Assembly: GCA_036365455.1 (NCBI GenBank)
Contig: JAWQUS010000017.1
Span: 5,580,001-5,644,000 of the forward strand
Length of the DNA: 64,000 bases
Direction of reading: 5' to 3'
DNA from: Macrosoma leucophasiata
Taxonomy: Eukaryota; Arthropoda; Insecta; Lepidoptera; Hedylidae
In this document: positions 53,787-64,000 of the stretch, one piece after another
Layout of the letters: each line of letters opens with the position of its first letter
Numbering within the stretch: the first letter of the stretch is position 1
Translations under genes and position numbers: made by a program
The notes under the pieces: generated by a model
The model's database searches: none
What the model was told of the DNA's origin: nothing
The model's input: only the letters and a program-made list of their open reading frames with translations

Positions 53787-54424
53787 ACGATTTGTATACC
53801 TGAAAATGATTAAGTATTTTATGCCCTCTCTCAATAGTGTACAAGGTGCGGACCCAAGCTCCATACATTTTGGAACGTCTACTTTACACTACTGCCTGAG
53901 GAAGACGCCAGCAGGTCCGTTGGTCGGTTTAAGACGTTTTGAGAGGACAATAAAGCAGTCTGATCAAGTGATCTCTGATAGAAATATTCTTGGAGCAGAG
54001 CACGATAACCATGACCCGTTCTCGACTTACATGACAATCAAAGTTAGTCTGTTTACATGTATGACGTATGCAACGGTGAGCGATTTAAAAATAGAATCGT
54101 CCATCAGTGAAGATTTCAGTGTGAGATATTAACTGGTGATGAGCGCGCTCGGGTGAATTATTGGTAAAAGAAAGAAAACAAAACTAGAGGCAAAGACATT
54201 ATAGGAAATTATTAGGAAATAAACCGACATTTTGTCGCTGAGTGTTCTTTTCGAAGAATAAGGGGTCTAGTGACCCCTTGTGCCCACGTGGCATTGAATG
54301 CTTGTTGGTCTATTTCATACGTCTTTGACAAAAAATTTCAATTCAGAGGCATTGCTACTAGCCTACTACACTTAGTAGGCTAGTAGCCATATGATGATTT
54401 GTAATAGAAATTAGCCCTCTTTAA

Positions 54425-54555
54425 GACTATCACAGAGACATAATAACTAAGATCTCAGAGCAACGCATCTGCTTTTTTTACCTCTGGACTTCGTGTGGGT
54501 GTCTATAGGCTGTAGTCATCATTAAACATCAATGTGAACTGCATGTTTGTTCGTC
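54425..54555 (+). mobile_element. Family B SINE, 3' part, inside array unit 1-2 junction
   Basis: CAACGCATCTGCTTTTTTTA to GTGTCTATAGGCTGTAGTCA and TGAACTGCATGTTTGTT. Confidence 0.78.
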
Positions 54556-55720
54556 ATCTTACCCGCCCATACATCAACATCTAACCAGTACACAGTTGCT
54601 CTGAATATATTAATTGAGCAGTTATTTTCTTTTGGGAACTTTTGTAAAGAATATTCTAGGAACACTATAATCATGACCTGACCTCGACATCCATACAACC
54701 AAAGTTAGTCCGTACGTCTGTTTACAAAACGTTTAACGAATGCAACCGTGGGCGATTTAAAAATAGACTGGTTCATCAGTGAAGATTAATTTCTGCGTGA
54801 GATATCAACCGTTGGTACTGGAGGTACGCGCTCGGGATGATGGATGTTTCTTCCAAGTTCCGACTAACTGTAAGAATTATTGGTATATTTATTGTTTAAT
54901 AAACATTGTACAACCTCACAGTTTACCTGAATCCTGCCACCAATAGAAATAGAAAGACATAGACCGATAATATGCCGCTAAGTGTTCTTTTCGTAGAACG
55001 AGCGCGGTCAGGTAACCCAGGTAGGGCCAAACGGCATTAACTTATTGTTGGTCTATTTATTATATCATTGTGTTTTTGACAAGAGGTTGCGATGTAAGTA
55101 GATGCATCTAGCCTACTGAGCCTTAAGATGTTTCTGTAATAGAAAAAAAAACCTATACCAATTAAGATTCCTTTTTTATAGAATTTTTAAGTGTTTTGTC
55201 ATCACGGAACAGAACATGATAGGTGACCATGAACTGGCCTCGACATCCATTACAAGCAAAGTTTATGGACTAACTTCTCTGTCGGTCTGTTTACAAAACG
55301 TTTACGTATGGAACGGTGGGTGATTCAAAAATAGACTTGTTCATCACTGAAGAGGGATTTCAGTGTGAAATATCAGCTGTTGAGGCATGCGCTTGGGATG
55401 ATTGATGTTTCCTCAAAGTTCCGACTAACTATGAGAATTATTGGTGCATTAACCCCTTTATTCATAAACGTTCATTAGATACGTTTTAGCTATAGAATGC
55501 TTTGTCTTTGTCAGTTGCATTGTCAAATGTGCAAGACAGAAAAAGACAAAGGGGAGATTAGCAACACTTTAGCTAAAATACGTTTATGAATAAGGGGGTT
55601 AATGTATAGGTAATGAAAACATACGAACAAACATACGGTTTACCTGAATACTGCAATCAAAAGACATGAGAACATGAGGCAAAGACGCATTAATACATAG
55701 ACCAACAATATGACGCTAAG

Positions 55721-55856
55721 CCTGGGTCGCACCGAGATATTTGTTAAAGTTATTGTAAAATTACACATCCTTCTCTTACTTAAAGAAATCTGTTAAAGTT
55801 AGAGAAGGATGTGAAATGTTACAATAACTTTAACACATATCTTGGTGCAACCCAGG
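55721..55856. mobile_element. Fold-back MITE in array unit 3
   Basis: Ends CCTGGGTCGCACCGAGATAT and GTGCAACCCAGG. Arms of about 50 bp built on GTTAAAGTTATTGTAA. Compared with the empty site in unit 2 (GCCGCTAAGTGTTC) it is bounded by CTAAG and CAAAG. Confidence 0.82.
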
Positions 55857-56459
55857 CAAAGTGTTCTTTTCTAAAAACGAGCAGTCAGGTAACCCTTAGC
55901 TCATACGGCATTGAACGCTTGTTGGTCTATTTCTTATATTATTGTGTTTTTGACAAGAGTTAAGATACGAGAGAGAGACAAGAGTTTTACAATACGAGTA
56001 TATATAAGCTACGAGTCTGCCAAGATGTTTCAGTGGTAGAAAAAAATGCTTGTATCATATTAAGATTCCTTTTTAAAAAGATTTCTGTCACAACGGGACA
56101 TAACACGAAAGGTAACCATGACTGGCTTCGACATCCATGACAACCAGAGTTTATGGACGAACTTCTCTGTCGGTCTGTTTACAAAACGTTTAACGTATGG
56201 AACGGTAAGCGATTCAAAAATAGACTTGTTCATCACTGAAGAGGGATTTCAGTGTGAAATATCAGCTGTTGAGGCATGCGCTTGGTATGATTGATGTTTC
56301 CTCAAAGTTTCGACTAACTATGAGAATTATTGGTACATTTAATGTATAGGTAATGAAAATTGCACAAACTCACGGTTTACCTGAATGCTGCAATCAATAG
56401 ACATGAGAACTAGAGGCAAAGACGCATTAGATATACTAGACCAAAAATATGACGCTAAG

Positions 56460-56601
56460 CCTAGGTCACACGGAGATATTTGTTAAAGTTATTGTAACAT
56501 TTCACATCCTTCTCTAACTTAAAGAAATCTGTTAAAGTTAGAGTAAGATGTGAAATGTTACAATAACTTTAGCTTTAACAAATATCTTGGTGCAACCCAG
56601 G
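56460..56601. mobile_element. Fold-back MITE in array unit 4
   Basis: Ends CCTAGGTCACACGGAGATAT and GGTGCAACCCAGG; same insertion point as in unit 3. Confidence 0.82.
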
Positions 56602-56727
56602 CCAAGTGTTCTTTTCGAAGAACGAGCAGTCAGGTAATTTGCAAACCTTGTGCTCATACGGCATTGAACTCTTGTTGGTCTATTTCTTATATTATTGTAT
56701 TTTTGACAAGAGTTTACATATATAAAA

Positions 56728-57045
56728 TTAGCTGTGCCCGCGACTCCGTCCGCGTGAGAATTTATGATTGTTCAGTATCTACCTGGACGAAGTCGTGGGC
56801 GCAGCTAGCATAAAAGTCTAAGTTACTCCTTATTACATAAGCTATCTGCCAGTGAAAGTCCCGTCAAAATCGGTAGGGCCTTTCCCGAGATTAGCGGGAG
56901 CAAACAGACAGACAGACAGACAGATAAATTGAAAAAAAATATTGTTTTGGTATACATACCGTGTATACATACATATACATTTACTAAAAAGCGGTTATTT
57001 TTATATTACAACAGACACTCCAATTTTATTTATTTGTATAGATAT
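56728..57045 (-). mobile_element. Helitron-like element, complete
   Basis: AGCTGTGCCCGCGACTCCGT hairpin at the left, (CAGA)n near 56910, AGCGGTTATTTTTATATTAC and AGACACTCCAATTTTATTTA at the right. Inserted in array unit 4-5. Confidence 0.8.
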
Positions 57046-57386
57046 ATGATAATATGCTACGAGCCTGCCTTACGATGTTTCTGTGGTAGAAAAAATGTCT
57101 ATACCAAATTAAGATTCCTTTTTTGATAGATTTTAAAGTGTTCTGTCATAACGAAACCGAACACGATAGGTGACCATGAACTGGCCTGCCCTCGACATCC
57201 ATTACATTACAACCAAAGTTTATGGACGAACTTCTCTGTCGGTCTGTTTACAAAACGTTTAACGTATGGAACGGTAAGCGATTCAAAAATAGTCTTGTTC
57301 ATCAGTGAAGATGGATTTCAGTGCGAGATATCAACTGTTGAGGCACGTGCTTGGGATGATTGATGTTTCCGCGATCGGGTTTTTTT

Positions 57387-57540
57387 AATGTAATGAAAGT
57401 AGCAAACAAGCATGCAGATCACATTGATGTTAAGTGATAACTGCAGTCTATAGACACCCATACAAAGACAAAACATCAAAATGCAGATGCACTGAAATCT
57501 CTGGTTTCATATTAATGTAAACTGTTCGCTTGTTTGCCAC
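57387..57540 (-). mobile_element. Family B SINE pieces
   Basis: 57387-57490 is a minus-strand 3' part (AAGTAGCAAACAAGCATGCA). 57490-57540 reads as a short plus-strand 3' tip (CTTGTTTGCCACTTGCA), giving a head-to-head junction. Confidence 0.72.
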
Positions 57541-57567
57541 TTGCAATGCAGCAAACAAAAATGCATG

Positions 57568-57668
57568 TTGTTGAGGTTGGCGAGTTGAGAGTTGAGGAGA
57601 AGTTTAGGCGATCAGTTTGACCTGGTAAGTAACCTAGTCGCATCACGCAGCCTTCTGCGATGGAGCTA
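57568..57668 (-). pseudogene. Decayed duplicate of host exon A
   Basis: GACCTGGTAAGTAACCTAGT and CACGCAGCCTTCTGCGATGG align with exon A's GACCCGGTACGAGCACCCTG and CGCGCAGCCTTCTGTGATGG. The minus-strand frame reads SSIAEGCVMRLG against SPITEGCAVRPG in exon A. The second cysteine and the following core residues are lost, and no convincing acceptor remains. It lies about 300 bp downstream of exon A in gene orientation. Confidence 0.65.
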
Positions 57669-57973
57669 CGTCTAATTTAACTATATGGTAGTGTTGAACG
57701 CGAAGGTTCCGGTAACATGCACATAAGCAAAACATCTTAAATCTCAGGCAACGTAGAGAAACATTTTTAAAATGTGGTCGGGGGATGTCCTTCAAGAAGT
57801 AAATTCCTCACTCAATAGCTTAGTAAATAAATATAATAAATCTACCAGTCCACGCGTTAATGCGTCTGTTTAATTTTCAAACATCTAATCTTACATTTTT
57901 CATCACTTTTTTCCGTAGGTCACACCGGCCGCATCAAGAAACTAATTTAACTTATTTCTAAAAACAGACTCAC

Positions 57974-58118
57974 CATCGAGCTCAACGTTTAGGTTGGCAG
58001 AAGTGTGGCCATCCCAGGGATGGGCAATCAACTTGACCCGGTACGAGCACCCTGGTCGAACCGCGCAGCCTTCTGTGATGGGACTGGCGAAAGTCGGTAC
58101 TGTCACCCAGAGAGCTTC
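57974..58118 (-). CDS. Host gene exon A: end of a fibronectin type III domain
   Basis: An internal exon of 145 nt (48 codons plus one base). The minus strand shows ACTTCATTCCCCAG before it and a consensus GTGAGT donor after it. Only one frame is open: ALWVTVPTFASPITEGC, then RPGCSYRVKLIAHPW and SANLNVELD. The YRVKLIAHPW-type alternation followed by a short turn and NLNVEL fits the F and G strands of a fibronectin type III domain. The two cysteines six residues apart (CAVRPGC) probably form a loop disulphide. The exon ends in phase 1 and joins exon B in frame (D-E-C). GC-rich, free of repeats. Upstream exons are not seen and are probably beyond 64 kb. Confidence 0.8.
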
Positions 58119-58576
58119 CTGGGGAATGAAGTATTAAATTCATATTTTGTATTGCTTCAGAGTAGCGGATTAAGAGAGTGAAAGAAAAATAGTTTGATTA
58201 CATTCTGCGCATGGACATCCCTAAGATTATTAAATAAGATGGAGTTTGAGAAAGGTTAAATAGATAATCAAATTAGTTTTTTTATTTAAAAATTTAAAAC
58301 TTTAAGATCAAACAATTCACGAGCGCGGTCGACGCTTGGTTGTGGTAAAGACGTATCTATACATGTGTAAATGATTGTGTGCAAATGAGAGCGGATGCAT
58401 GACTGGCTGCACCGCAAAACACGCACACTGATGCGCTCGTTGTCATATCTAATCACAATTGACACACACGTGAGTGACTCACGGTGAGTCCAAGAACTAT
58501 ACTACTGTGAGGTACTTTTCTGATCCTTTTGTTCAGTAAGTAGCTTTGAAAATGGCAAAAATAATAATTTAAAGGT
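58119..58576. other. Upstream intron, unassigned
   Basis: Nothing recognised except moderately GC-rich 58320-58500. Confidence 0.5.
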
Positions 58577-58745
58577 ACATTGAAATAAAACTAGTTTTCG
58601 GATTTATTTCGCGTATACGAGTAATAAACTAAAATGATTATTTAAAATCGAACCCGACATTTCGGTCGGTCTGCCCGAGACCACGGAAGCTGAAAAGCGA
58701 CTTTTATTTCAATGAGTGTAGCTCGCGAAAACCTAAGAAAATACA
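58577..58745. repeat. Family E repeat
   Basis: ACATTGAAATAAAACTAGTT, AACCCGACATTTCGGTCGG and CCACGGAAGCTGAAAAGCGA. Confidence 0.72.
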
Positions 58746-59154
58746 TACAGTTCACTTTAGAAGTAGGTGAATAATACAGACTTATTAAAATTTTTTTGAC
58801 GGCATCCTATTTATAAAAGCGATAAGTCATTTCTCACTCATCACAAAATCAGAGAAACTATAAGTGCTAATTGTTTCAATGTTTTCATGGGGTTATTTTT
58901 TAGGATGTAGGTTATGGTTAGGTATAGGTGTATGTTAGGTAACTACCTAAGAGAAGATTTTGCGTAATTAACCCCTAACTATGTGTTTTTGGGGGTTGAT
59001 AGTATGTGTGATACAGATTTTTACAATATTTTACGTAAGGAGTTTCAATAGTTACCTACATCAAGTTACTTATTGCTTGAATTTAATATAGAAGTATGGC
59101 TAGTAGATACTTTAATAGTAGAAACAATGTAGGTAACACACTCGTGTTACTCCG
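58746..59154. other. Unassigned
   Basis: Nothing recognised. Confidence 0.5.
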
Positions 59155-59166
59155 TGCGTTATATTT

Positions 59167-59455
59167 CTAGCCGCAAGTATCTATATAAAATACTCCTTGT
59201 GTCTTTACTTCTGCACCATTAGTGAGGCACACATTTCCATCTAAATACGAATAAGTGGTTGATTGAGCTTTATGCTTCACTACCAGCGTAGGTTCGATCA
59301 TCGCAATTTTAATGTTCTTGGTCTCTTCTCTTCGCTTTATATAAATCGTCATCGACCGATGACGAATAATAACCTCCATCAATCTTTACAAATTCAGCAT
59401 CTGTTATAAAGATATATTTGCTTTGAATTGAATCTCGCTCGAGTTTGAATATTCA
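59167..59455 (-). pseudogene. Unidentified coding remnant with a frame change
   Basis: Two overlapping minus-strand frames look protein-like. One (about 59455-59300) reads LERDSIQSKYIFITDAEFVK and YYSSSVDDDLYKAKRRDQEH before a stop. The other (59382-59167) continues with KIAMIEPTLVVKHKAQSTTY and NVCLTNGAEVKTQGVFYIDTCG-type sequence. A single frameshift between them near 59310 would give one protein of about 95 residues. No family recognised; could be a dead gene, a viral or transposon relic, or an exon with an unrecognised splice. Confidence 0.35.
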
Positions 59456-59713
59456 CGAGCCTCACAAAACGTTTGTTCTGTAAAAATGATTGTAATTTCC
59501 GGTTTTATACATTTCGTATGTATATTCATAATATGATTCTTGTGTATTTCCGTTTATGTTGATTTTAGGTCTACACATTAATATGATCGAAAGTTCGTTC
59601 TCTGTTTTCTTTATCAATAACCATACCTACATGTTATTGTTTAGATGAAAAGTTTTTGATGCAGGCCACTTTAGGATCGATGTCCAATATTTCTTGCTGG
59701 GTACTGTAGTCCG
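59456..59713. other. Unassigned
   Basis: 59680-59705 is a short family Q tip (CCAATATTTCTTGCTGGGTA). Confidence 0.45.
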
Positions 59714-60072
59714 AAGCGCGCATGGCCCCGCGGCATAGTGTAGATAGTAAGCAATCTACTCGGTTAAGCGATACAGGCGCGGTCGGGTGTGTGATAGGTG
59801 ACCGCTAGTGGCAAATAAAAATGCGCGTTTCCGTGCTTCGCATGGCACGTTAAGCCGTCGGTCCCGGTTGCTATCGATAGATAACAGTCGTTAAACCTTG
59901 TCGGAGGCCTTTTAAGCGGGTTGAAAAACATCCGACAGCGGGTTGGCTACTAATCCGTATCTCCACCAACAGCATTGAAGCAGCGTGATTGTGTAAGCTC
60001 GAGGCCTCCTCCCAAGAAGGGGAGAGACTCGTGCCCAGCAATGGGACGTATCAAGGGTTGCCATCATCATCT
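59714..60072 (+). mobile_element. Family D 5S rRNA-headed SINE, second copy
   Basis: CTACTCGGTTAAGCGATACA, GTGATAGGTGACCGCTAGTG (5S-like boxes), GTCGGTCCCGGTTGCTATCG body, GCCCAGCAATGGGACGTATC and (CAT)n tail. Confidence 0.78.
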
Positions 60073-60857
60073 CTCGTCAGTACGCGGTCCAATTTTTTGA
60101 ACCCCGGACCTTTGTCAGGCTTGCGCGGGGACATGGGGGTATAACACGTAGAGACCCTTTCGAGGCTTTTGATATACTTTGAACTACTTTGTAATGGTAT
60201 ATATTCGGCGGGACCTCTCGCTGAGTGCGTCAATAGTTAATACAGACACACCGCAGAATATATGGAACTATTGTAATGATACGTAAATGACTCGCCAAAC
60301 TTTGGGCTATGTGAGTGAACTGGGTGAACTAGCTGGCTGGGCCTATGGAGTGAGATCCGGCACCTGCCTATATTCAACATCTCACATTATTGAATAATAC
60401 TTTAGGCAGGTGACACGCCTCTCCTTGGTGGGCCCCCCCGAAACAGCTAACCCGATGGTCGACGGGGGGCAACACTGGCGAGAGAGGCTGGGGGTGTTGA
60501 GAGGTGTGACACCGGTTTCACCATCACGAGCGAGTACTCTCGATCTCAGAGCGGGCTTCCCCGCTATAATGCCTTTAGATACTTCCACCCCCGAGTGTAT
60601 GGCTCTTGCAGAAATTTAGACAACAGCCTATTATCTAAATTTCTGCAAATGCCATACCTCTAAGCCCCACTCTGATCGGCCAATGAAGGCAAGCCAGAGG
60701 TGAGAGACTTGATGTTCTGTCCGGCCGTACCTCTGTGTGGCGGACGAGGCGGAACCCAGTTCTCTCGGAGAAACTCGAGATGATGGTAGGGGGTGATGTC
60801 GCTACTCACCAACAGCTCGCCACAAGTTGCTCTGCCCCCTCATTATTATTATTATTA
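60073..60857 (+). mobile_element. GC-rich non-LTR-like element ending in (ATT)n
   Basis: Markedly GC-rich block (60400-60840) ending CTGCCCCCTCATTATTATTATT. It contains a perfect 15-nt hairpin (60606-60620 and 60634-60648, TTGCAGAAATTTAGA). The simple-repeat terminus suggests a R4/Dong- or RTE-type LINE 3' region or a SINE derived from it. Open frames of about 69 codons on both strands have no domain. Confidence 0.4.
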
Positions 60858-61169
60858 CTGTACTCCTTCCTGTCTCTGACGCATAACTTACGTCACTTTA
60901 CACTGTGAAAGCAATCAATCATGATAACAAGAGTCATCAAACTGCTTTAATAAATCACGCTCAGCTTTCCTTTGTGTTTGTTTTTATCATAAAAATCGTT
61001 GTTTAACTCAATAAATCCAATAACTAATTTTTGATATTCATATAAACCAGTTTGAGTAGGAAATGATAAAAGTCCTTAATCATCGATATGAAAATATTGA
61101 AATTTATTGGCGTACTGAAAAATAACTCATTTCAAAACTCACTTACGGCCGGTTTCTAAAACGTTTGTC
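60858..61169. other. Unassigned
   Basis: Nothing recognised. Confidence 0.5.
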
Positions 61170-61361
61170 GAATGTCTATTCTCGTTACAGGCGTGTTAAA
61201 GTACCTAACATTCGCATCAAATTGAATTTAAGATTTCCTTGAACAACTGTCAAGTCCATTCGCGGTGTAGCTAAAACAGGTGCTTCGACACAGGTTTTTG
61301 ATACATTTGATAAGAGATTTTAAAATGTCTATGCTGTAACAGGCGTGTTTTTTTTCTTTTT

Positions 61362-61637
61362 TATGTCATTGAATTGGCAAACAAGCATGCAGTTCACATT
61401 GATGTTAAGTGATGATTGCAGCCCTATGGACATCCACGCAATGACCAAGGTCAAATGCAGATGCGTTAACACTCCTGAGGCCTAAGGTGTTATGCCTCCG
61501 TGCCGGAAATTACAGGGCCGTACATTACCACCTGTCCGGAATACGATAGTGCTGAACACTACCATTTAGCGGCAAGTATATTAGGTAATGTGGTGCCTAC
61601 GCCCGCGTGCTGCGTCACTGGAGCTCTACCACCAGTA
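61362..61637 (-). mobile_element. Family B SINE, full length
   Basis: AATTGGCAAACAAGCATGCA to the head GAGCTCTACCACCAGT. Confidence 0.86.
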
Positions 61638-61759
61638 AAGTAACGTGTTAAAGTATCATTCGTGTCAAATTTTAATAAGTTCCTGGAACACCTGTCAAGT
61701 TAATTCGCAATGAAGCTATGATTACCTGATAGGTATACAGTATTCACAATACCTGATAT

Positions 61760-61994
61760 AACAAGAAATATTGCACACCGACCTTAAGAAACAGACTTCG
61801 GCTTATTTCGGGTCTGTAGAGCGTCATCTCTTTCGCAACTTACCTATCTGACGTTGGTCGACCATTTTGATCAAGTTTTTACCAATACCGGACTACGGAT
61901 ACTTACGTAGGCAGTGTGCAGCAGAGATAACGCTCCACGAAGTTGAAACTAGCCGATTGTCACTTTCATAGGCTCGATGTGCAATATTTCTTGT
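61760..61994 (+). mobile_element. Family Q fold-back MITE
   Basis: AACAAGAAATATTGCACACC at the left and ATGTGCAATATTTCTTGTT at the right. Confidence 0.82.
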
Positions 61995-62052
61995 TGAGCT
62001 TGATTGCCACAGGTTTTTCATACATTTGACAAGAGATAATAAAATAATAAAT

Positions 62053-62253
62053 AAAATACGCTTACACTCACAGCCCCACAGTAGGTATAAACCTGTGTCG
62101 TGGGTGCCGTTGTTCACATACAACACATACACAAACACCCAGACCCGAAACAAATATCTGTAGGCCATACAAATATTTGTCCCGCTGCGGGGATCGAACC
62201 CGCGATCCTTCGAATCAAACGGTCCTCTCACACCGCTGGACTAACCGGGTCGT
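62053..62253 (-). mobile_element. Family A SINE, full length
   Basis: Minus-strand head GACGACCCGGTTAGTCCAGC with box B GGGTTCGATCCCCGC; 3' end AGCCCCACAGTAGG on the plus strand; preceded by (AAAT)n. Confidence 0.86.
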
Positions 62254-62599
62254 CAAAAACGATGCGATATAAAGATACTGTATGAGATGATGTATCATCA
62301 TATGATATGTACATACAAGAGATGATGTATTTAAATTGTGAAGTTAACTTATCGATTTGTCACATTAAAGTGCTTAAATGCAAGCAAATCGATTCGCGCT
62401 TGACGAGAGATTTGAGAGCTTGTTAGTGTTATTATTAGTATTGAAAATCATTCGAGAAACGGACAGAAATAGCCTAAAAGTTTTCTGTTATCTACTACAA
62501 AACCTAAGTTTCATCACATTCAGTAAATTTCAAGCTGAAAGCAAGTTACCATTTTACAAATAAGCTAGCCTTTCGCAAATAAATTGGTGAATTAGCTAC
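62254..62599. other. Unassigned
   Basis: GATGATGTAT words repeat near 62290-62325. An open frame of 61 codons (62378) has no domain. Confidence 0.45.
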
Positions 62600-63766
62600 T
62601 TTACTTGCTACACACGCGAGCCTTACCACTCGTCTCCATTATATTTAATTGTCGTACCTTTTCATCGATTCCTTACATATCGATTCCTTACATAATACAT
62701 AATTTGATTGGTATTCTAAATGCGTATCAAAGCTAACATTACCTACGATATTATTGACAAAACAAACACGTGTAGTCATATAAAAAACGTCACAGCAACG
62801 TGCGTTGATGATTTAATTTAGAACAAAGAAAATAATTACATTTAGCTAGTCTTATTTTTGGTTACTGAATCATTAGAATTAGCTGGAAGTCAAACGTAAC
62901 GAAATTCGCTGGTACTTAATTCTTGCAAGTACTAAACATTTCACATATTCCTGATAGTGTGATAGTTTTTCTGGTGGTAGAGTTCTAGTGTAGGAGCTCG
63001 AGGGCGTAGGCACCTCATTCTACGTAACACCAAAGAAAACATACCTATAGTATAAACTTTTCTTGTAGAAGAATTCTAGTGGGGCAGTTTATACTCTATA
63101 CCAGCGGTTCTCATTTTCCGGGTCAAAGTCAATAATCAGTCAATCATTTGGGTCACAACCGGACGCTTATAAATGTCTTAATATAGAATCAACAAAAAAA
63201 AGGTAATGATCCGTCAATTACAGTTAAGATAAGCTCGCCGGGTCGCGACCCGGTACCGGTACATCAAAATAAAAATCGCGCCGCTAATTATTGGAATCAA
63301 AAATTTTAATATCGCTTTTTAAGGCATGTTGTTGACTATTGTTATGATTATGATTGATGGCTTAAAATTTGTTACGCATATCTCTATTATAATTAATCGT
63401 CTTACCTCTCATCGATTTGTTAATACATACATATTTTATTAGTATTCTAAATGCGTATCAAAGCTTACATTATTTACAAAACAAACACGTGTAGTCAGAT
63501 AAAAAAACGTCACAGCAACGTATGTTTATGATTTTATTTAGAACAAAGTAAATAATTACATTTAGCTAGTCTTATTTTTGTAGTAACTGAATCATTCGAA
63601 TTAGCTGGAAGCCAGACGTAAAGAAATACGCTATACTGAATTCTTGGAAGTACAAAACATTTCAAACCAGAAATTGGTAGTGTGATACCTAGTTATTGTT
63701 AATTCATTCTACGTAACACCAAAGAAGACATAAGAGAGTTCTAGTGGTGCAGCTTAAACTCTATAC
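62600..63766. repeat. Tandem duplication, about 670-700 bp period
   Basis: 62640-63100 matches 63385-63766: CTAAATGCGTATCAAAGCT, AAACAAACACGTGTAGTCA, CGTCACAGCAACGT, AATAATTACATTTAGCTAG, TTAGCTGGAAG and CATTCTACGTAACACCAAAG occur twice in order. A family B head (62972-63018) is in copy 1 only. Confidence 0.82.
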
Positions 63767-63987
63767 TAGCGTTTCCCATTTGCCGTGTCGTCAAAATAAA
63801 ATGGGGCCACGCAACATTCCCGCCTTGTTTTAAAAATACTAAAATCTAACGACGCATCGTAAATATTCTTAATAAATGTGTATTATTTCAGCTAATGGAA
63901 CCAACTTGGGTTTAAAACATTGAATGGGTCGTGAAGGGGCTGTTTGAAATTACCGGGCCATGGCAGAACTATTTTTGGGAAACACTG
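63102..63987. mobile_element. hAT-like ends with 8-bp target duplication
   Basis: CAGCGGTTCTCATTTTCCGG at 63102 and TTTTTGGGAAACACTG at 63972-63987 form hAT-type tips. CTCTATAC lies at 63094-63101, again at 63759-63766 and at 63988-63995. A second left tip (TAGCGTTTCCCATTTGCC) starts at 63767, so the element proper may be 63767-63987 and the duplication copied its left end. Confidence 0.72.
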
Positions 63988-64000
63988 CTCTATACCGCAG

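Larger units (their letters stand above)
53990..57370. repeat. Tandem array of about five diverged units
   Basis: Blocks CATGAC-GACATCCAT, TCTGTTTACAAAACGTTTAACG, GCGATT-AAAATAGACT-GTTCATCA-TGAAGA, GAGATATCAAC, GCGCT-GGGATGA, TGTTCTTTTCGAAGAACGAG and TTGTTGGTCTATTTC recur in the same order. Units start near 53990, 54670, 55235, 56110 and 57170. Unit 2 lacks, and units 3 and 4 contain, a MITE at the same place. Unit 1 has an open frame reaching 54132 with no known domain. Confidence 0.82.
61170..62045. repeat. Old tandem duplication loaded with insertions
   Basis: 61179-61260 resembles 61640-61725 (CGTGTTAAAGTA, CGTCAAATT-AAT, ACCTGTCAAGT, AATTCGC). 61280-61325 resembles 61998-62040 (ACAGGTTTTT-ATACATTTGA-AAGAGAT). 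A family B SINE and a family Q MITE sit between. Confidence 0.6.

Noticed and set aside
53806..54132. 108-codon frame at the start of the tandem array as a gene
   Set aside because: The other units do not keep the frame and there is no recognisable domain.

Overview
This window reads as non-coding, repeat-dense euchromatin of a lepidopteran insect (moth or butterfly). The base composition is AT-rich. Very many short elements of kinds typical of Lepidoptera are present: Helitron-like pieces ending in a GC hairpin plus CTAGT, tRNA-headed and 5S rRNA-headed SINEs, poly-A SINEs, RTE, R1-like and CR1/Jockey-like LINE tails, hAT tips and many fold-back MITEs. No bacterial-style operons, functional RNA genes or CRISPR arrays are seen.

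Host gene. Four minus-strand segments with good splice sites and matching reading phases look like the 3' part of one gene: exon A (57974-58118), exon B (22830-23007), exon C (21517-21779) and a probable last exon D (19653-19807). Together they encode the end of one fibronectin type III domain, a second complete one, then a single hydrophobic segment and a short basic tail. The A-B intron is about 35 kb and holds most of the repeats in the window. A decayed second copy of exon A lies at 57568-57668.

Main discovery. Positions 30304-34462 are a DNA transposon with equal 411-bp terminal inverted repeats and a TA at each outer flank. It carries one intact minus-strand gene (33757-31826). The first exon encodes 583 codons; a 75-nt intron with GT/AG ends then leads to a strongly acidic tail, giving about 618 residues. 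The acidic-residue spacing (LIDG, FD, HEEADT, TDSD, TGNDY-GKGK) matches the order of metal-binding motifs in FEN1/XPG (PIN-fold) flap nucleases. I see no DDE transposase. The element also has a third, internal copy of its terminal repeat that supplies the start codon, eight GTCCTAC motifs, and an 830-bp R1-like LINE fragment inserted with a 13-bp target duplication.

Layout. 1-19 kb: nested SINE/RTE/MITE/Helitron debris, with a 1.2-kb palindrome of tRNA-like units at 5.4-6.6 kb. 19.6-23 kb: host exons D, C, B. 23-30 kb: repeats, LINE ends, a TA-flanked MITE. 30.3-34.5 kb: the FEN1-like transposon. 35-43 kb: a duplicated 1-kb segment, a 15-bp-period fold-back, a 5S-derived SINE, tRNA-like repeats. 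43-53.5 kb: LINE tails and MITEs. 53.9-57.4 kb: about five diverged tandem units, two sharing the same MITE. 58 kb: host exon A. 58-64 kb: repeats, two tandem duplications, a hAT-like insertion with an 8-bp target duplication.

All calls are from reading the sequence; family names marked as recalled were not checked against a database.
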